From the NCBI GenBank assembly GCA_936940865.1, contig CAKZJB010000006.1:1-64000 (forward strand): a stretch of DNA of 64,000 nt. The letters run 5' to 3'. Shown in pieces: positions 33,709-41,527 of this stretch. A program made the position numbers and the translations under genes. The notes under the pieces were generated by a model that searched no databases, was not told where the DNA came from, and saw only the letters and a program-made list of their open reading frames with translations. Source of the DNA: an uncultured Asticcacaulis sp. Lineage in GTDB: Bacteria > Pseudomonadota > Alphaproteobacteria > Caulobacterales > Caulobacteraceae. Every line of letters starts with the position of its first letter. Positions within the stretch are counted from its first letter, which is position 1.

Positions 33709-33820
33709 CCTTTCTTCTTCCTTCACCGAACCACCGCATCTTTGCCTTGTTCGCTGACGCGAACGGGGGTTCGATTCCGCCCCCAGGCACCACTTTTCCC
33801 TTTATTCGCCGAACCACCGG
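33684..33820 (+). repeat. Tandem duplication of the tRNA-Phe 3' end
   Basis: GGTTCGATTCCGCCCCCAGG with CACCAC occurs at 33684 inside the tRNA and again at 33768. The similarity continues downstream, with TTCACCGAACCACCG at 33722 and TTCGCCGAACCACCG at 33805. The offset is 84, then 83 bases, so one small deletion has occurred. The second copy has only the T arm and acceptor 3' strand, so it is not a tRNA gene. Confidence 0.9.
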
Positions 33821-34584
33821 CTTTCGTCCGGTTGGCTGCGCGCGTGACGATTTCGAACCAGGACCCAGGGTTCTCTTTTGCGGCGAATTCAACGCCCGAA
33901 GGTTCCGCGGCGCGGCAATCCATTAAAAAGAGATAAGCCCGCGGCATTTTCGCGAGGAATTTCAAATAACGGCGTAAGCTTGGTTCGGCAATTCCACCTT
34001 CCGGAGAATCAATGCGCGCCCGGCGCCGCACGCGGCCCCCGGCACCCTTGTGCTTTTGCGGTTGCAGCGATTTTCGCGATTTCGCCTGAGGGGCGCATTT
34101 GGGCCGTAATCGATTACGCGGCGAAAAATTTTTTTGATGGCCACGGGATTTCCATAACGGGGCTCCATAAACATTAACTATCGGACATGTTTGGATTTTT
34201 GTTTCACACTTTTGAAATGTGTTGCAGCTAAACGTGCATAGGTCGAAAAATTGTCTGTAACTGATACCTTGACGTTTCGCGTCGCGCCGGATCATTTAGG
34301 CCCAAACCTGTATCGGGAACGGTTAACAACCGTTAACAATGTGGGTCGCCTTTTGAACGGGAATGGTTCATACTGGCAAAGTTTGTGCCCGGGCCGGGAC
34401 AGGATGCGGACGTCAGAATGCCGCACAGGCGCCGAAACGGGCACGCAAGGTCCGAGTGAGAAATTTGAGGCCGCTGGCCTGATCTTTTCCACCGGGGCTT
34501 TTGGTTTTAACATGGGGTAAACGCTTCCCCCTTAGTCCTTGGTCAGCCCTCCGGGCGTAGTCCATATTCAGGAATTGGCGAAAG
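33821..34584 (+). other. Long non-coding region upstream of exbB with two dyads
   Basis: About 760 bases with no convincing gene. The ORFs listed here are short and out of line with codon usage. It contains a perfect 14-base palindrome CGTAATCGATTACG at 34105-34118, whose CG-centred form fits a LacI-type operator, an A/T-rich stretch near 34120-34260, and the inverted repeat AACGGTTaacAACCGTT at 34318-34334. The length and dyads suggest a long leader or complex promoter for the exbB operon. Part of it could encode an unseen sRNA. Confidence 0.5.
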
Positions 34585-35466
34585 ATGCTCGAACACAAGA
34601 AACACAATCCGCTCATTGCTCTGCTTGGCGCAGCTGCCCTGCTGATGAGCTCTCCGGTGCTGGCCCAGTCGGCTGCCGCTCCGGAACCGGCGACCTCCAC
34701 CGCCGCTGCCGCTCCGGCGACGACGGATACGGCTGCCACCGATGACTCTTCATCGTCCAGCTCCAGCCACGGCGGCAAGGCTGACGTCAACTTCGTCACC
34801 ATGTTCTCCGGCGCTACGATCGTCGTTAAGGTCGTCATGATCCTCCTGGGCGTTTGCTCGATCATCTCCTGGATCCTGCTGATCATGAAGCTGCTCGACT
34901 TCTCGAGCCTGAACCGCGTCTCGAACAACTTCCTCGAAGCCTACCGCGGCGCCCGCTCGATCGCGGACATCAACCGCATCGCCGTCTCGGACGAGTTCGC
35001 CGGCAACCCGCTGGCCGATATGGCCGCCGTCGGCACCGAAGAAGTCCAGCTGTCGAAGCAAGCCGGCCTGCAGATCTCGGGCGAGCACAAGGACTCGACC
35101 CTCAACCGTGCGCAAGCCTCGATCCACGCCGTCCAGGCCGGTCTGGCCAAGCGCCTGTCGGGCGGTCTCGCCTTCCTCGCTTCGGTCGGTTCGACCGGCC
35201 CGTTCATCGGTCTGTTCGGTACGGTTTACGGGATCATGAACTCGTTCATCGGTATCTCGAACTCGCACACCACCAGCCTCGCGGTCGTCGCCCCGGGGAT
35301 CGCCGAAGCCCTCATGGCTACCGGTCTCGGCCTGATCGCCGCTATCCCGGCCGTCGTGATGTACAACGTGTTCAACACCGGCATCACGCAGTACGGCACC
35401 CGCTCGGAACAATTCGTCTCGGAACTGATGAACTCCCTGTCGCGTCAGCTTGACAAAGGGGCGTAA
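34585..35466 (+). CDS. exbB: ExbB proton channel subunit
   Basis: A 293-residue MotA/TolQ/ExbB protein. The N terminus carries a signal-like segment ending SSPVLAQS, then a low-complexity Ala/Thr/Ser spacer (residues about 30-65) that many ExbB proteins also show in Caulobacterales. Then three transmembrane helices: MFSGATIVVKVVMILLG, the FLASVGSTGPFIGLFGTVYG stretch, and APGIAEALMATGLGLIAAIP. It forms the pentameric channel that drives TonB with the proton gradient. exbD starts 5 bases after it. Confidence 0.95.
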   Translation: MLEHKKHNPLIALLGAAALLMSSPVLAQSAAAPEPATSTAAAAPATTDTAATDDSSSSSSSHGGKADVNFVTMFSGATIVVKVVMILLGVCSIISWILLIMKLLDFSSLNRVSNNFLEAYRGARSIADINRIAVSDEFAGNPLADMAAVGTEEVQLSKQAGLQISGEHKDSTLNRAQASIHAVQAGLAKRLSGGLAFLASVGSTGPFIGLFGTVYGIMNSFIGISNSHTTSLAVVAPGIAEALMATGLGLIAAIPAVVMYNVFNTGITQYGTRSEQFVSELMNSLSRQLDKGA

Positions 35467-35471
35467 TCACG

Positions 35472-35909
35472 ATGGGCGCCAAGCTATCAGGAGGTGGCGG
35501 CGGCTCGAAATTCCACGTCGAGGCAAACCACGACATCAACGTTACACCCTTCGTGGACGTGATGCTGGTTCTGCTCATTATCTTCATGGTTGCCGCACCG
35601 CTGGCGACTGTGAACGTAGAAGTGAAATTGCCGCCGGCATCCGTTAAACCACAACCGAACCCGCCGAAACCGATCTACATCTCGCTGCAAGCAAACGGCA
35701 ACGTGTATGTCGGTGACGATCCGAGTTCGCTGGACACGCTGGGGGATGACCTCCGTGCGCGTATCGGCCAACGGGATCCGGATCAGGAACGCATTTTCAT
35801 CCGCTGTGACAAGGGCACCCGCTACGCCGAGTTCATGAAGCTGATGAACAAGCTGCAGGACAATGGTTTCTACAGCGTTGCGCTCCAGGGCGAAGATGCG
35901 AACCAGTAA
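35472..35909 (+). CDS. exbD: ExbD biopolymer transport protein
   Basis: A 145-residue protein with a short cytoplasmic N terminus, one transmembrane helix carrying the essential Asp (INVTPFVDVMLVLLIIFMVA), and a periplasmic domain (PKPIYISLQANGNVYVGDD). It pairs with ExbB. It lies between exbB and tonB with gaps of 5 and 15 bases, so the three are one operon. Confidence 0.96.
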   Translation: MGAKLSGGGGGSKFHVEANHDINVTPFVDVMLVLLIIFMVAAPLATVNVEVKLPPASVKPQPNPPKPIYISLQANGNVYVGDDPSSLDTLGDDLRARIGQRDPDQERIFIRCDKGTRYAEFMKLMNKLQDNGFYSVALQGEDANQ

Positions 35910-35924
35910 AAGGGTCTAAGGTTT

Positions 35925-36620
35925 ATGGACGAAACACCCCATAGAAAACGGGACCCTATCCTCGACCCACCCGAGAAGAAAAATTCCTCTTCTCTATTTG
36001 TCGGGATTGGCGTCGCCGCCGCACTCCACCTGGGCGTGGCCTACTACTTCCTTCAGGCCCGCTTCCAGATTCACGAGCAGAAGTTTACGGATGAGAAGGT
36101 GAACGTCGACCTGGTCGCGCCGCCTCCGCCTCCGCCACCTCCGCCACCTCCGCCTGCGCCGCCGCCGAAAGCGCCGCCGCCCCCCGTGGTCCAGCCGCGC
36201 GTCACGCCGCCGACGGATGTTGCTCCGCCGCCTCCGATCCCGGTGCCGCCCGTTCCCAAGGAAGCGCACCAGGATTACAAGGAGCCGCCGCAGCAGATGA
36301 ACCAGAACACGCCGCCTCCGGTGGCGCCTCCGGCTCCCGCCTACGTCACTCCAAAGTGGGCGAAGTTCCCGGACTTCAACGACTACTATCCGTCGCGCGC
36401 GTCGGAAGATGAAGTTGAAGGCGCCGCTACGGTCGAGTGTACGATCATCAGTGCCGACGGCCGCATCAAGTGCAGCGTCGTCAGCGAAACGCCCGCCGGT
36501 TACGGCTTCGGCGCTGCTGCCGTTAAGGCTCTTGAATCCAAGGGCCGGGTCGACACCGGTGGTGGACAGGTTCAGGTCGGCGCCAAGCTGAAGCAGACCT
36601 TCCGCTTCCAGCTGGGTTAG
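35925..36620 (+). CDS. tonB: TonB energy transducer with polyproline linker
   Basis: A 231-residue protein. One N-terminal transmembrane helix (LFVGIGVAAALHLGVAYYFL, with the conserved His) is followed by a polyproline stretch of about 60 residues with a run of thirteen prolines, then a TonB_C domain: YYPSRASEDEVEGAATVEC, GRIKCSVVSETPAGYGFG, ending TFRFQLG. It carries energy from ExbBD to outer-membrane receptors. A strong terminator follows. Confidence 0.95.
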   Translation: MDETPHRKRDPILDPPEKKNSSSLFVGIGVAAALHLGVAYYFLQARFQIHEQKFTDEKVNVDLVAPPPPPPPPPPPPAPPPKAPPPPVVQPRVTPPTDVAPPPPIPVPPVPKEAHQDYKEPPQQMNQNTPPPVAPPAPAYVTPKWAKFPDFNDYYPSRASEDEVEGAATVECTIISADGRIKCSVVSETPAGYGFGAAAVKALESKGRVDTGGGQVQVGAKLKQTFRFQLG

Positions 36621-36643
36621 GCTTTCCGCCATACCAAACGAAG

Positions 36644-36672
36644 AACCCGAGGCCCCAGGCCTCGGGTTTTTT
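36644..36672 (+). terminator. Rho-independent terminator of exbB-exbD-tonB
   Basis: AACCCGAGGCC and GGCCTCGGGTT form a perfect stem with a CCA loop, followed by TTTT. It starts 24 bases after the tonB stop. Confidence 0.93.
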
Positions 36673-36954
36673 ACTGCGCGCAGACCTGTCCGCAAACGAA
36701 CACAGCGGAGCCGCAAGGGGGGACGAGAGCCGCCATCTCTTGTTATTTTATGTTTTAAATCAATATTTTAATTGCGTTGCCGCTGTTTGTCCCTAAGCCG
36801 GCGAGGGCGTATCATGGGATGACGGCAGCAAGACCGTCTTCGAGAAGAAAATTCCTTCCAGACCTTTTGATGCAGTGAGCAGCAGCCCGGTCGCCCAGCC
36901 CGCGAAGACAGCTGCCGGCACTTCTGGCAGGTTTCACAACATGGAGGAGTTGAA
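36673..36954 (+). other. Spacer and probable promoter region of the second tonB gene
   Basis: This 280-base non-coding stretch has an A/T-rich core near 36735-36775 (TTATTTTATGTTTTAAATCA) in otherwise GC-rich DNA, a likely promoter. No RNA gene or repeat is evident. Confidence 0.4.
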
Positions 36955-37647
36955 ATGGATGAACCCGTCCACGGCCGTCACGCGGCCATCTACGCCGCCC
37001 CGGCAAAGCGTCTGCCCAAATCGTTCTATCTCGGCCTCGGCATAGCCGGCGTCATACATGCCGGCCTGGCCTGGTATCTTATCAACCAGACCTTCGCCGT
37101 GCCCCGGGCGGAGGCGGTGCCTGAGGGGCCGGTCATCATCATAGACACCTTCAAGCCGCAAAAGCCGGTCGTCACGCACGACGACCCCAAACCGGTCAAG
37201 GCGGCGCCGCCGGTCCACGATGCGCCGATCACCGAAAAGACGACACAGACCATCGATATCGCGCCGCAGCCGAAGGGCGAACAGACCCTGACGCCGCCGG
37301 ACAAGCTGCAGGTTGTCGAGATACCAAAGGGCACGTCCGATACCTCATCTTCGGCGAGCGTCATCGTGGCGCGCTGGGCCAGATTTCCGGACGCCGACGC
37401 GCTTGCCAGCTACTATCCGGCGCGCGCCGCCGAGGACGAGGTCGAAGGCAGTGCGACGGTTCAGTGCACGGTTCTCGACACCTCGGGCCGTGTCGCCTGC
37501 GTGGCCGTCGCCGAATCGCCGGCACGCTATGGCTTCGGTGCGGCGACGGTGCGCATGGTGCAGGACAGGGGCCGCGTGGATACCAGCCAGGGCAATGCCC
37601 CCGTTGGATCGATCCTGCGCCAGACCGTTACCTGGCGCCTCAACTGA
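36955..37647 (+). CDS. Second TonB-like energy transducer without polyproline
   Basis: A 230-residue paralogue of the preceding TonB. It keeps the N-terminal helix (YLGLGIAGVIHAGLAWYLI, with the conserved His) and a closely similar C-terminal domain (SYYPARAAEDEVEGSATVQC, RYGFGAATV, GRVDTSQG, TVTWRLN). The periplasmic linker is Asp/Lys/Thr/Pro mixed, lacks the polyproline run, and is probably shorter when extended. It has its own promoter region and terminator, so it is separately controlled. It may serve particular receptors. Confidence 0.9.
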   Translation: MDEPVHGRHAAIYAAPAKRLPKSFYLGLGIAGVIHAGLAWYLINQTFAVPRAEAVPEGPVIIIDTFKPQKPVVTHDDPKPVKAAPPVHDAPITEKTTQTIDIAPQPKGEQTLTPPDKLQVVEIPKGTSDTSSSASVIVARWARFPDADALASYYPARAAEDEVEGSATVQCTVLDTSGRVACVAVAESPARYGFGAATVRMVQDRGRVDTSQGNAPVGSILRQTVTWRLN

Positions 37648-37670
37648 CACCCGGTGGTTCCTGACGATAA

Positions 37671-37700
37671 CGTCCCGGGGCTCGCCACCGGGGCGTTTTC
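37671..37700 (+). terminator. Rho-independent terminator of the second tonB
   Basis: CGTCCCGG and CCGGGGCG pair (one G-T) across a nine-base loop and are followed by TTTTC. It sits 24 bases past the stop. Confidence 0.8.
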
Positions 37701-37737
37701 CATCTATATGATCGGGATCAATTGCCGGGAGCAATAT

Positions 37738-38502
37738 ATGACAGGTTCGAAATACGTGCGCGCCGCTGCGGCGGCGGCGATACTGGCGGCGGCCATGGCG
37801 GTGTCGGGCTGCGAGACCAATGAAACGCTCGGCCGTTCGCAACTGATCCTTTTCGACGAAAGCACGTTGGAGCAGGGGGCGCTCAGCGCCTGGCAGGAGC
37901 AGCTGAAGACGGCAAAGATTTCGCGCGACCCCGTGCTCAATGCCCGCATCCAGAAGGTCGGGGGACGCATCGTCACCGCCGCCGGCATGGGCGGCCGCCA
38001 GTGGGAATACGTTCTGTTCGACGATCCCCAGCCCAACGCCTTCGTCATCCCGGGTAATAAGGTCGGCGTCAATACCGGCCTGTTCAAGGTGGTGAAGAAC
38101 GACGACCAACTGGCGGCCGTGCTGGGTCACGAGACCGGCCACGTCATCGCCCGCCACGCCGCCGAACGCGCCTCGCAGCAGGCGGCGGCGGGGGTGGCGC
38201 TCGATGTCGCTACCCACGCCACCAGCGGCAAGGTCCAGCAGGTCGTAGCCAATTACGGCGGTCTGGGCGCCCAGGTCGGCATCCTGTTGCCCTATTCGCG
38301 CAAGCACGAATCCGAAGCCGACCGCATCGGCGTCGATTTGATGGTCAAGGCAGGCTACCACGCATCGGAAGCCGTGGTCCTGTGGGAAAACATGATGGCG
38401 CAGAATTCAGGCGCGCCGCCGGAATTCCTGTCGACCCACCCGTCGGACAAGACGCGGATCAACGACCTCAAGGCCTACATCGCGGCCAGGGGATACAAAT
38501 AA
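37738..38502 (+). CDS. M48 family metalloprotease, lipoprotein
   Basis: A 254-residue protein from the ATG at 37738 (GGGAG upstream). The longer track ORF runs back through the terminator. The N terminus has a lipobox (AMAVSGC), so it is predicted to be lipid-anchored. The zinc site is HETGH in AVLGHETGHVIARHAAE, with the third ligand in HESEADRIGVDLMVKAGY. M48 proteases of the BepA/LoiP type act in periplasmic quality control of outer-membrane proteins, which fits its place after two tonB genes. Confidence 0.92.
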   Translation: MTGSKYVRAAAAAAILAAAMAVSGCETNETLGRSQLILFDESTLEQGALSAWQEQLKTAKISRDPVLNARIQKVGGRIVTAAGMGGRQWEYVLFDDPQPNAFVIPGNKVGVNTGLFKVVKNDDQLAAVLGHETGHVIARHAAERASQQAAAGVALDVATHATSGKVQQVVANYGGLGAQVGILLPYSRKHESEADRIGVDLMVKAGYHASEAVVLWENMMAQNSGAPPEFLSTHPSDKTRINDLKAYIAARGYK

Positions 38503-38584
38503 CGGATTGAATGCACAGTTTTCGCCATGCGGGTCTTGATAAAAGGGGCGCATGGCGTTAGACACGCGCTTCCTGCGATGACGT

Positions 38585-38660
38585 GCCGCCTTAGCTCACT
38601 TGGTAGAGCGCCAGATTGTGGCTCTGGAGGTATCTGGTTCGAAACCAGAAGGCGGTACCA
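38585..38660 (+). tRNA. tRNA-His (GTG anticodon), alphaproteobacterial type
   Basis: Cloverleaf with anticodon loop TTGTGGC in stem CCAGA/TCTGG, T arm TCTGG-TTCGAAA-CCAGA, encoded CCA. The position before G1 is T, not G; position 72 is T (a G1-U72 pair) and the discriminator is A. Most bacterial tRNA-His genes have G-1 and C73. A subset of alphaproteobacteria including Caulobacter is known to lack them. Confidence 0.95.
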
Positions 38661-38757
38661 TCGCAGGCCCGAACCGGATTTCCAGACAATATGTCGCATA
38701 GCTGCCTTATCCGGACACGGTTAAGGCGACGGAACTCCTGTTTGTGTGCGGTAGGCT

Positions 38758-39831
38758 ATGACGACTCCTTCCTCCCTTATCGTTATCGGCGCCGGTATTG
38801 CCGGCTTGTGCATCGCGGCGGTCGCGCAGTCGCGCGGCCTTGGCGTCACTGTGATCGCGCGCGATCGCGGCGGCGCCACGGCCTCCGGTGTCGCCGCCGG
38901 CATGGTTGCCCCGGCCCTGGAAGCCCTGACCGAGCCTGAGCCGGATATTGCCTATTCCAGGCTGAAGGCCGCGGAACGGGAATGGCAGGCGCAGGACGCC
39001 GCGTGGGGAAAACCCCTGAACGCCCTGATCGCGCAGGCGCGGGCGGACGCCGACATCCGCTATGTCTGGCCGCAGAGCGACAATGCCAGCGACATCACCA
39101 CGCCGCGGCTGCACGCCATGGGTGTCGCCTTCCGCGCCCTGAAAGACGAAGAGCTGGGGCCGGTGGCCAGCGATTGCGACGGCGTACGGATCGAAGGCGA
39201 CTGGCTTGTGTCGGCGAACGCCGTCCTCGATCTGCTGGAGGCGCGAATCGTCGAAGGCGGAGCGCAGATCATCCCGGGAACGGCCGAATCGATATCGGCG
39301 ACGCAAGTAAGGCTCGCTGACGGCACGGTCCTGACCGCCGGTCATGTCGTCGTGGCGGCAGGGTACGATTCGGCGGCCTTCTGCGGCGACGTGCCGGCCT
39401 TGAAGACGCTGTCGCCGATCAAAGGCCACCTGCTGGAGCTTGACAGGCAAGGGGCGGCGGGGGTGTTGCGCTCGCCGCTCGGCTATCTGGCCGGATACGG
39501 CGATACGGCCCGCTTCGGCGCGACCATGCAGTTCGGCCGCGCCGATACGGAGGTCGAGCCGGCGGCGGTTGCCGACCTGAAGGCGCGTGCGAAACAGATA
39601 CTGCCCGATCTCGATCTGTCGGGAGCCGAAGCAAAAGCCGGCGTGCGCGCCGCGACTCCGGATGGCTGGCCGATGATCGGCCGCGATATCGCCTCGGGCG
39701 TGCTGGTGGCCGTGGGGATGCGCCGCAACGGCTATATCTTCGCGCCGCTGGCCGGTCGCATCGTGACGGCGCTTATTTTGAACGAAGATCTGCCCGACGA
39801 CGCGGCGCTGTATCGGCCGGACCGGTTTTAA
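38758..39831 (+). CDS. FAD-dependent oxidoreductase, ThiO/glycine oxidase-like
   Basis: A 357-residue DAO-family flavoprotein. The dinucleotide-binding motif is VIGAGIAGLCIA (residues 9-20), followed by GVTVIARDRGGATASGVAAGM (shortened), which matches the ThiO/D-amino-acid oxidase branch. Later features are VVVAAGYDS, SPIKGHLLEL and the C-terminal GVRAATPDGWPMIG with MRRNGYIFAPLAGR. It probably oxidises glycine or another small amine in the cytoplasm, perhaps for thiamin synthesis, but no thi genes are nearby, so this is tentative. Confidence 0.85.
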   Translation: MTTPSSLIVIGAGIAGLCIAAVAQSRGLGVTVIARDRGGATASGVAAGMVAPALEALTEPEPDIAYSRLKAAEREWQAQDAAWGKPLNALIAQARADADIRYVWPQSDNASDITTPRLHAMGVAFRALKDEELGPVASDCDGVRIEGDWLVSANAVLDLLEARIVEGGAQIIPGTAESISATQVRLADGTVLTAGHVVVAAGYDSAAFCGDVPALKTLSPIKGHLLELDRQGAAGVLRSPLGYLAGYGDTARFGATMQFGRADTEVEPAAVADLKARAKQILPDLDLSGAEAKAGVRAATPDGWPMIGRDIASGVLVAVGMRRNGYIFAPLAGRIVTALILNEDLPDDAALYRPDRF

Positions 39832-39844
39832 AGCCGTATTAACC
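39828..39844 (+). promoter_or_regulatory. Perfect CtrA-type box upstream of the transglycosylase gene
   Basis: TTAA-AGCCGTA-TTAACC, the exact TTAA-N7-TTAACC CtrA consensus, begins inside the stop codon of the oxidase gene and ends 22 bases before the next ATG. At normal CtrA promoter spacing, transcription would start at or just after the start codon. Confidence 0.6.
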
Positions 39845-39866
39845 ATGGCGTGGGCAATATTTGCCC

Positions 39867-40790
39867 ATGCCGACATCCGTAACGCGTCCCCAATCCCTTC
39901 TGAATGGCATAGGCGAGAGTGCCGAGACGGTGGCCCATGGCGTCATGGGATCGCTTCAGCGCGCCGCCAGCGCTACCGGGGTCGATTTCGGTTACCTTGT
40001 CAAGACAGCGCAACGCGAAAGCTCGCTCAATCCCAATGCCAGGGCCAGGACGTCGTCGGCCGCCGGCTTGTTCCAGTTCGTCGAGCAGACCTGGCTGGGC
40101 GTGCTTAAGGCCAGCGGCGCCAAGCACGGCTACGGCGCCTATGCCGACCAGATCGTGAAGGGCAGGGACGGGCGATATCGCGTGGCCGACCCCGGTATGC
40201 GCCATCAGGTCATGAGCCTGCGCTATAATCCCGACGCCAATGCCGTCATGGCCGCCGAAATGACCGCCGGTCACGCCGCCTACCTCAAGGGTCGTATCGG
40301 CCGCGATCCGACCCAGGGCGAGCTCTATGCCGCGCATTTCCTGGGGCCCGACGGGGCGGCCGATCTTATCTCGGCCAATGCCTCGCGGCCCGGGGCGCGC
40401 GCCGCCTCGCTCTTCCCGGCGGCGGCTCACGCCAACCCGGCCATCTTCTATCGCAACGGCAAGGCGCTGGATGTCGCCTCGGTCGTCAGCAACCTGACAC
40501 GCACCGGCGGCGATGCCCCCATGCCGATCGCCCCCGCCGAGTCCGGCGATGACCCGCAGGCCTCCGACAGCCTGGGCGGCAATCCGTTGATCGTGGCGCG
40601 GCTCGACAAGCTCAAGGCCGACGAGGCGATCATGCAACTGGTCTTCGGGGACGGCTCCGGCGATTCCAGCGGTCTTCTGTTCGCCACGCAATTGATGTCG
40701 GCCTTCGGGCCGGAAGGCGCCGACGGCGACAGGTCGCGCCTGGCCGAAATGACCAAGGCGTTCGGCGGCACCGGCAACATGATGGGTTAA
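39867..40790 (+). CDS. Lytic transglycosylase (SLT domain) protein
   Basis: A 307-residue protein from the ATG at 39867. The track uses a TTG two codons earlier. Residues about 35-130 form an SLT domain: VDFGYLVKTAQRESSLNPNA, with the catalytic Glu in QRESS, and SSAAGLFQFVEQTWLGVL. The ELYAAHFLG stretch is also typical. The C-terminal 130 residues are low-complexity and Asp/Ala-rich. No signal peptide is evident, as in flagellum- or pilus-associated muramidases that leave by another route. The upstream CtrA box suggests a cell-cycle-timed role at the cell wall. Confidence 0.85.
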   Translation: MPTSVTRPQSLLNGIGESAETVAHGVMGSLQRAASATGVDFGYLVKTAQRESSLNPNARARTSSAAGLFQFVEQTWLGVLKASGAKHGYGAYADQIVKGRDGRYRVADPGMRHQVMSLRYNPDANAVMAAEMTAGHAAYLKGRIGRDPTQGELYAAHFLGPDGAADLISANASRPGARAASLFPAAAHANPAIFYRNGKALDVASVVSNLTRTGGDAPMPIAPAESGDDPQASDSLGGNPLIVARLDKLKADEAIMQLVFGDGSGDSSGLLFATQLMSAFGPEGADGDRSRLAEMTKAFGGTGNMMG

Positions 40791-41527
40791 ACGATTTCCA
40801 GCGCCTTGTGGAACCGCCAGCCAAGCCGGGAAATCCCGAAGCTGACGGCGACGATTTCCACGCCGGCCGCGCGCGCCGTGTCGTAGGCGCGGCCGAAATC
40901 GGGATCGCAGTCGCGGGCCGCGTCGAATCGGTCGACGTCGTCGCGCTGGACGCAGATAACGACGACCGCGCGGAAACCGGCCTTCACCGTTGCGGCCAGC
41001 TCGTACATGTGCTTGGTGCTGCGCGCGGCTTCGCAGTCCGGAAATTCGGCCAGGCCCGGCGTGCGCGAGAGATGGCAATTCTTGATCTCGATATAGGTGT
41101 CCGGGTGCCCGGCGTGCCCCGTGGCGAGCAGGTCGATGCGCGAATTGACCCCGTACCTTACCTCGGGCCGGACCTGGCCATAGCCCGAAAGCTCGGGAAT
41201 CAGGCCCGCGGCAATGGCCAGCGGGACCAGTTTGTTGGGGCGCTGCGTGTTGATGCCCGCCCAGGTGTCGCCCTGCTTCAGCGCCTCCAGGCGATAGCGC
41301 AGTTTCGCCGTAGGGCTGTCGACATCGGCGTACAGGGCCGGCGTTCCCGGATCCAGCAGCCCAAGTATCTTGCCGCCGTTGGGGCAGTGTGCTGTAATGG
41401 TTTCAACCGTATCGAACGCGTCCGTGTCGATGTCCGCAAAGAATCGCTTGTAACGCGCGCGCAAACGCCCGATTTTCAGCTCCGGCACCGATAACAGTCT
41501 ACCTTCAGCTTCCGGAGTTGCACTCAT
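40787..41527 (-). CDS. sfsA: SfsA family DNA/RNA nuclease-like protein
   Basis: A 246-residue SfsA protein: GRLRARYKRFFADI near the N terminus, THCPNGG-like ITAHCPNGGKILGLLDPG, NTQRPNKLV, YGVNSRIDLLATG, YIEIKNCHLSR and FPDCEAARSTKHM. SfsA was named for sugar fermentation stimulation and has a restriction-endonuclease-like fold. Its exact role is unclear. I use the ATG at 41527, which overlaps the start codon of the divergent cinA-like gene by two bases. A GTG at 41488 is possible but has no good ribosome-binding site. It overlaps the SLT gene's end by four bases. Confidence 0.9.
   Translation of the reverse strand: MSATPEAEGRLLSVPELKIGRLRARYKRFFADIDTDAFDTVETITAHCPNGGKILGLLDPGTPALYADVDSPTAKLRYRLEALKQGDTWAGINTQRPNKLVPLAIAAGLIPELSGYGQVRPEVRYGVNSRIDLLATGHAGHPDTYIEIKNCHLSRTPGLAEFPDCEAARSTKHMYELAATVKAGFRAVVVICVQRDDVDRFDAARDCDPDFGRAYDTARAAGVEIVAVSFGISRLGWRFHKALEIV

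Noticed and set aside
33768-33793. Second tRNA-Phe gene
   Set aside because: Only the T arm and 3' acceptor strand are present. The 5' half and anticodon arm are missing.
33648-33936. Two overlapping plus-strand ORFs of about 90 residues
   Set aside because: They are read through tRNA-Phe and its partial duplicate, and their repeated peptides are artefacts of the duplication.
34318-34334. CtrA box in the exbB leader
   Set aside because: The two TTAA half-sites are six bases apart, not seven. The inverted repeat AACGGTT/AACCGTT explains the pattern better.
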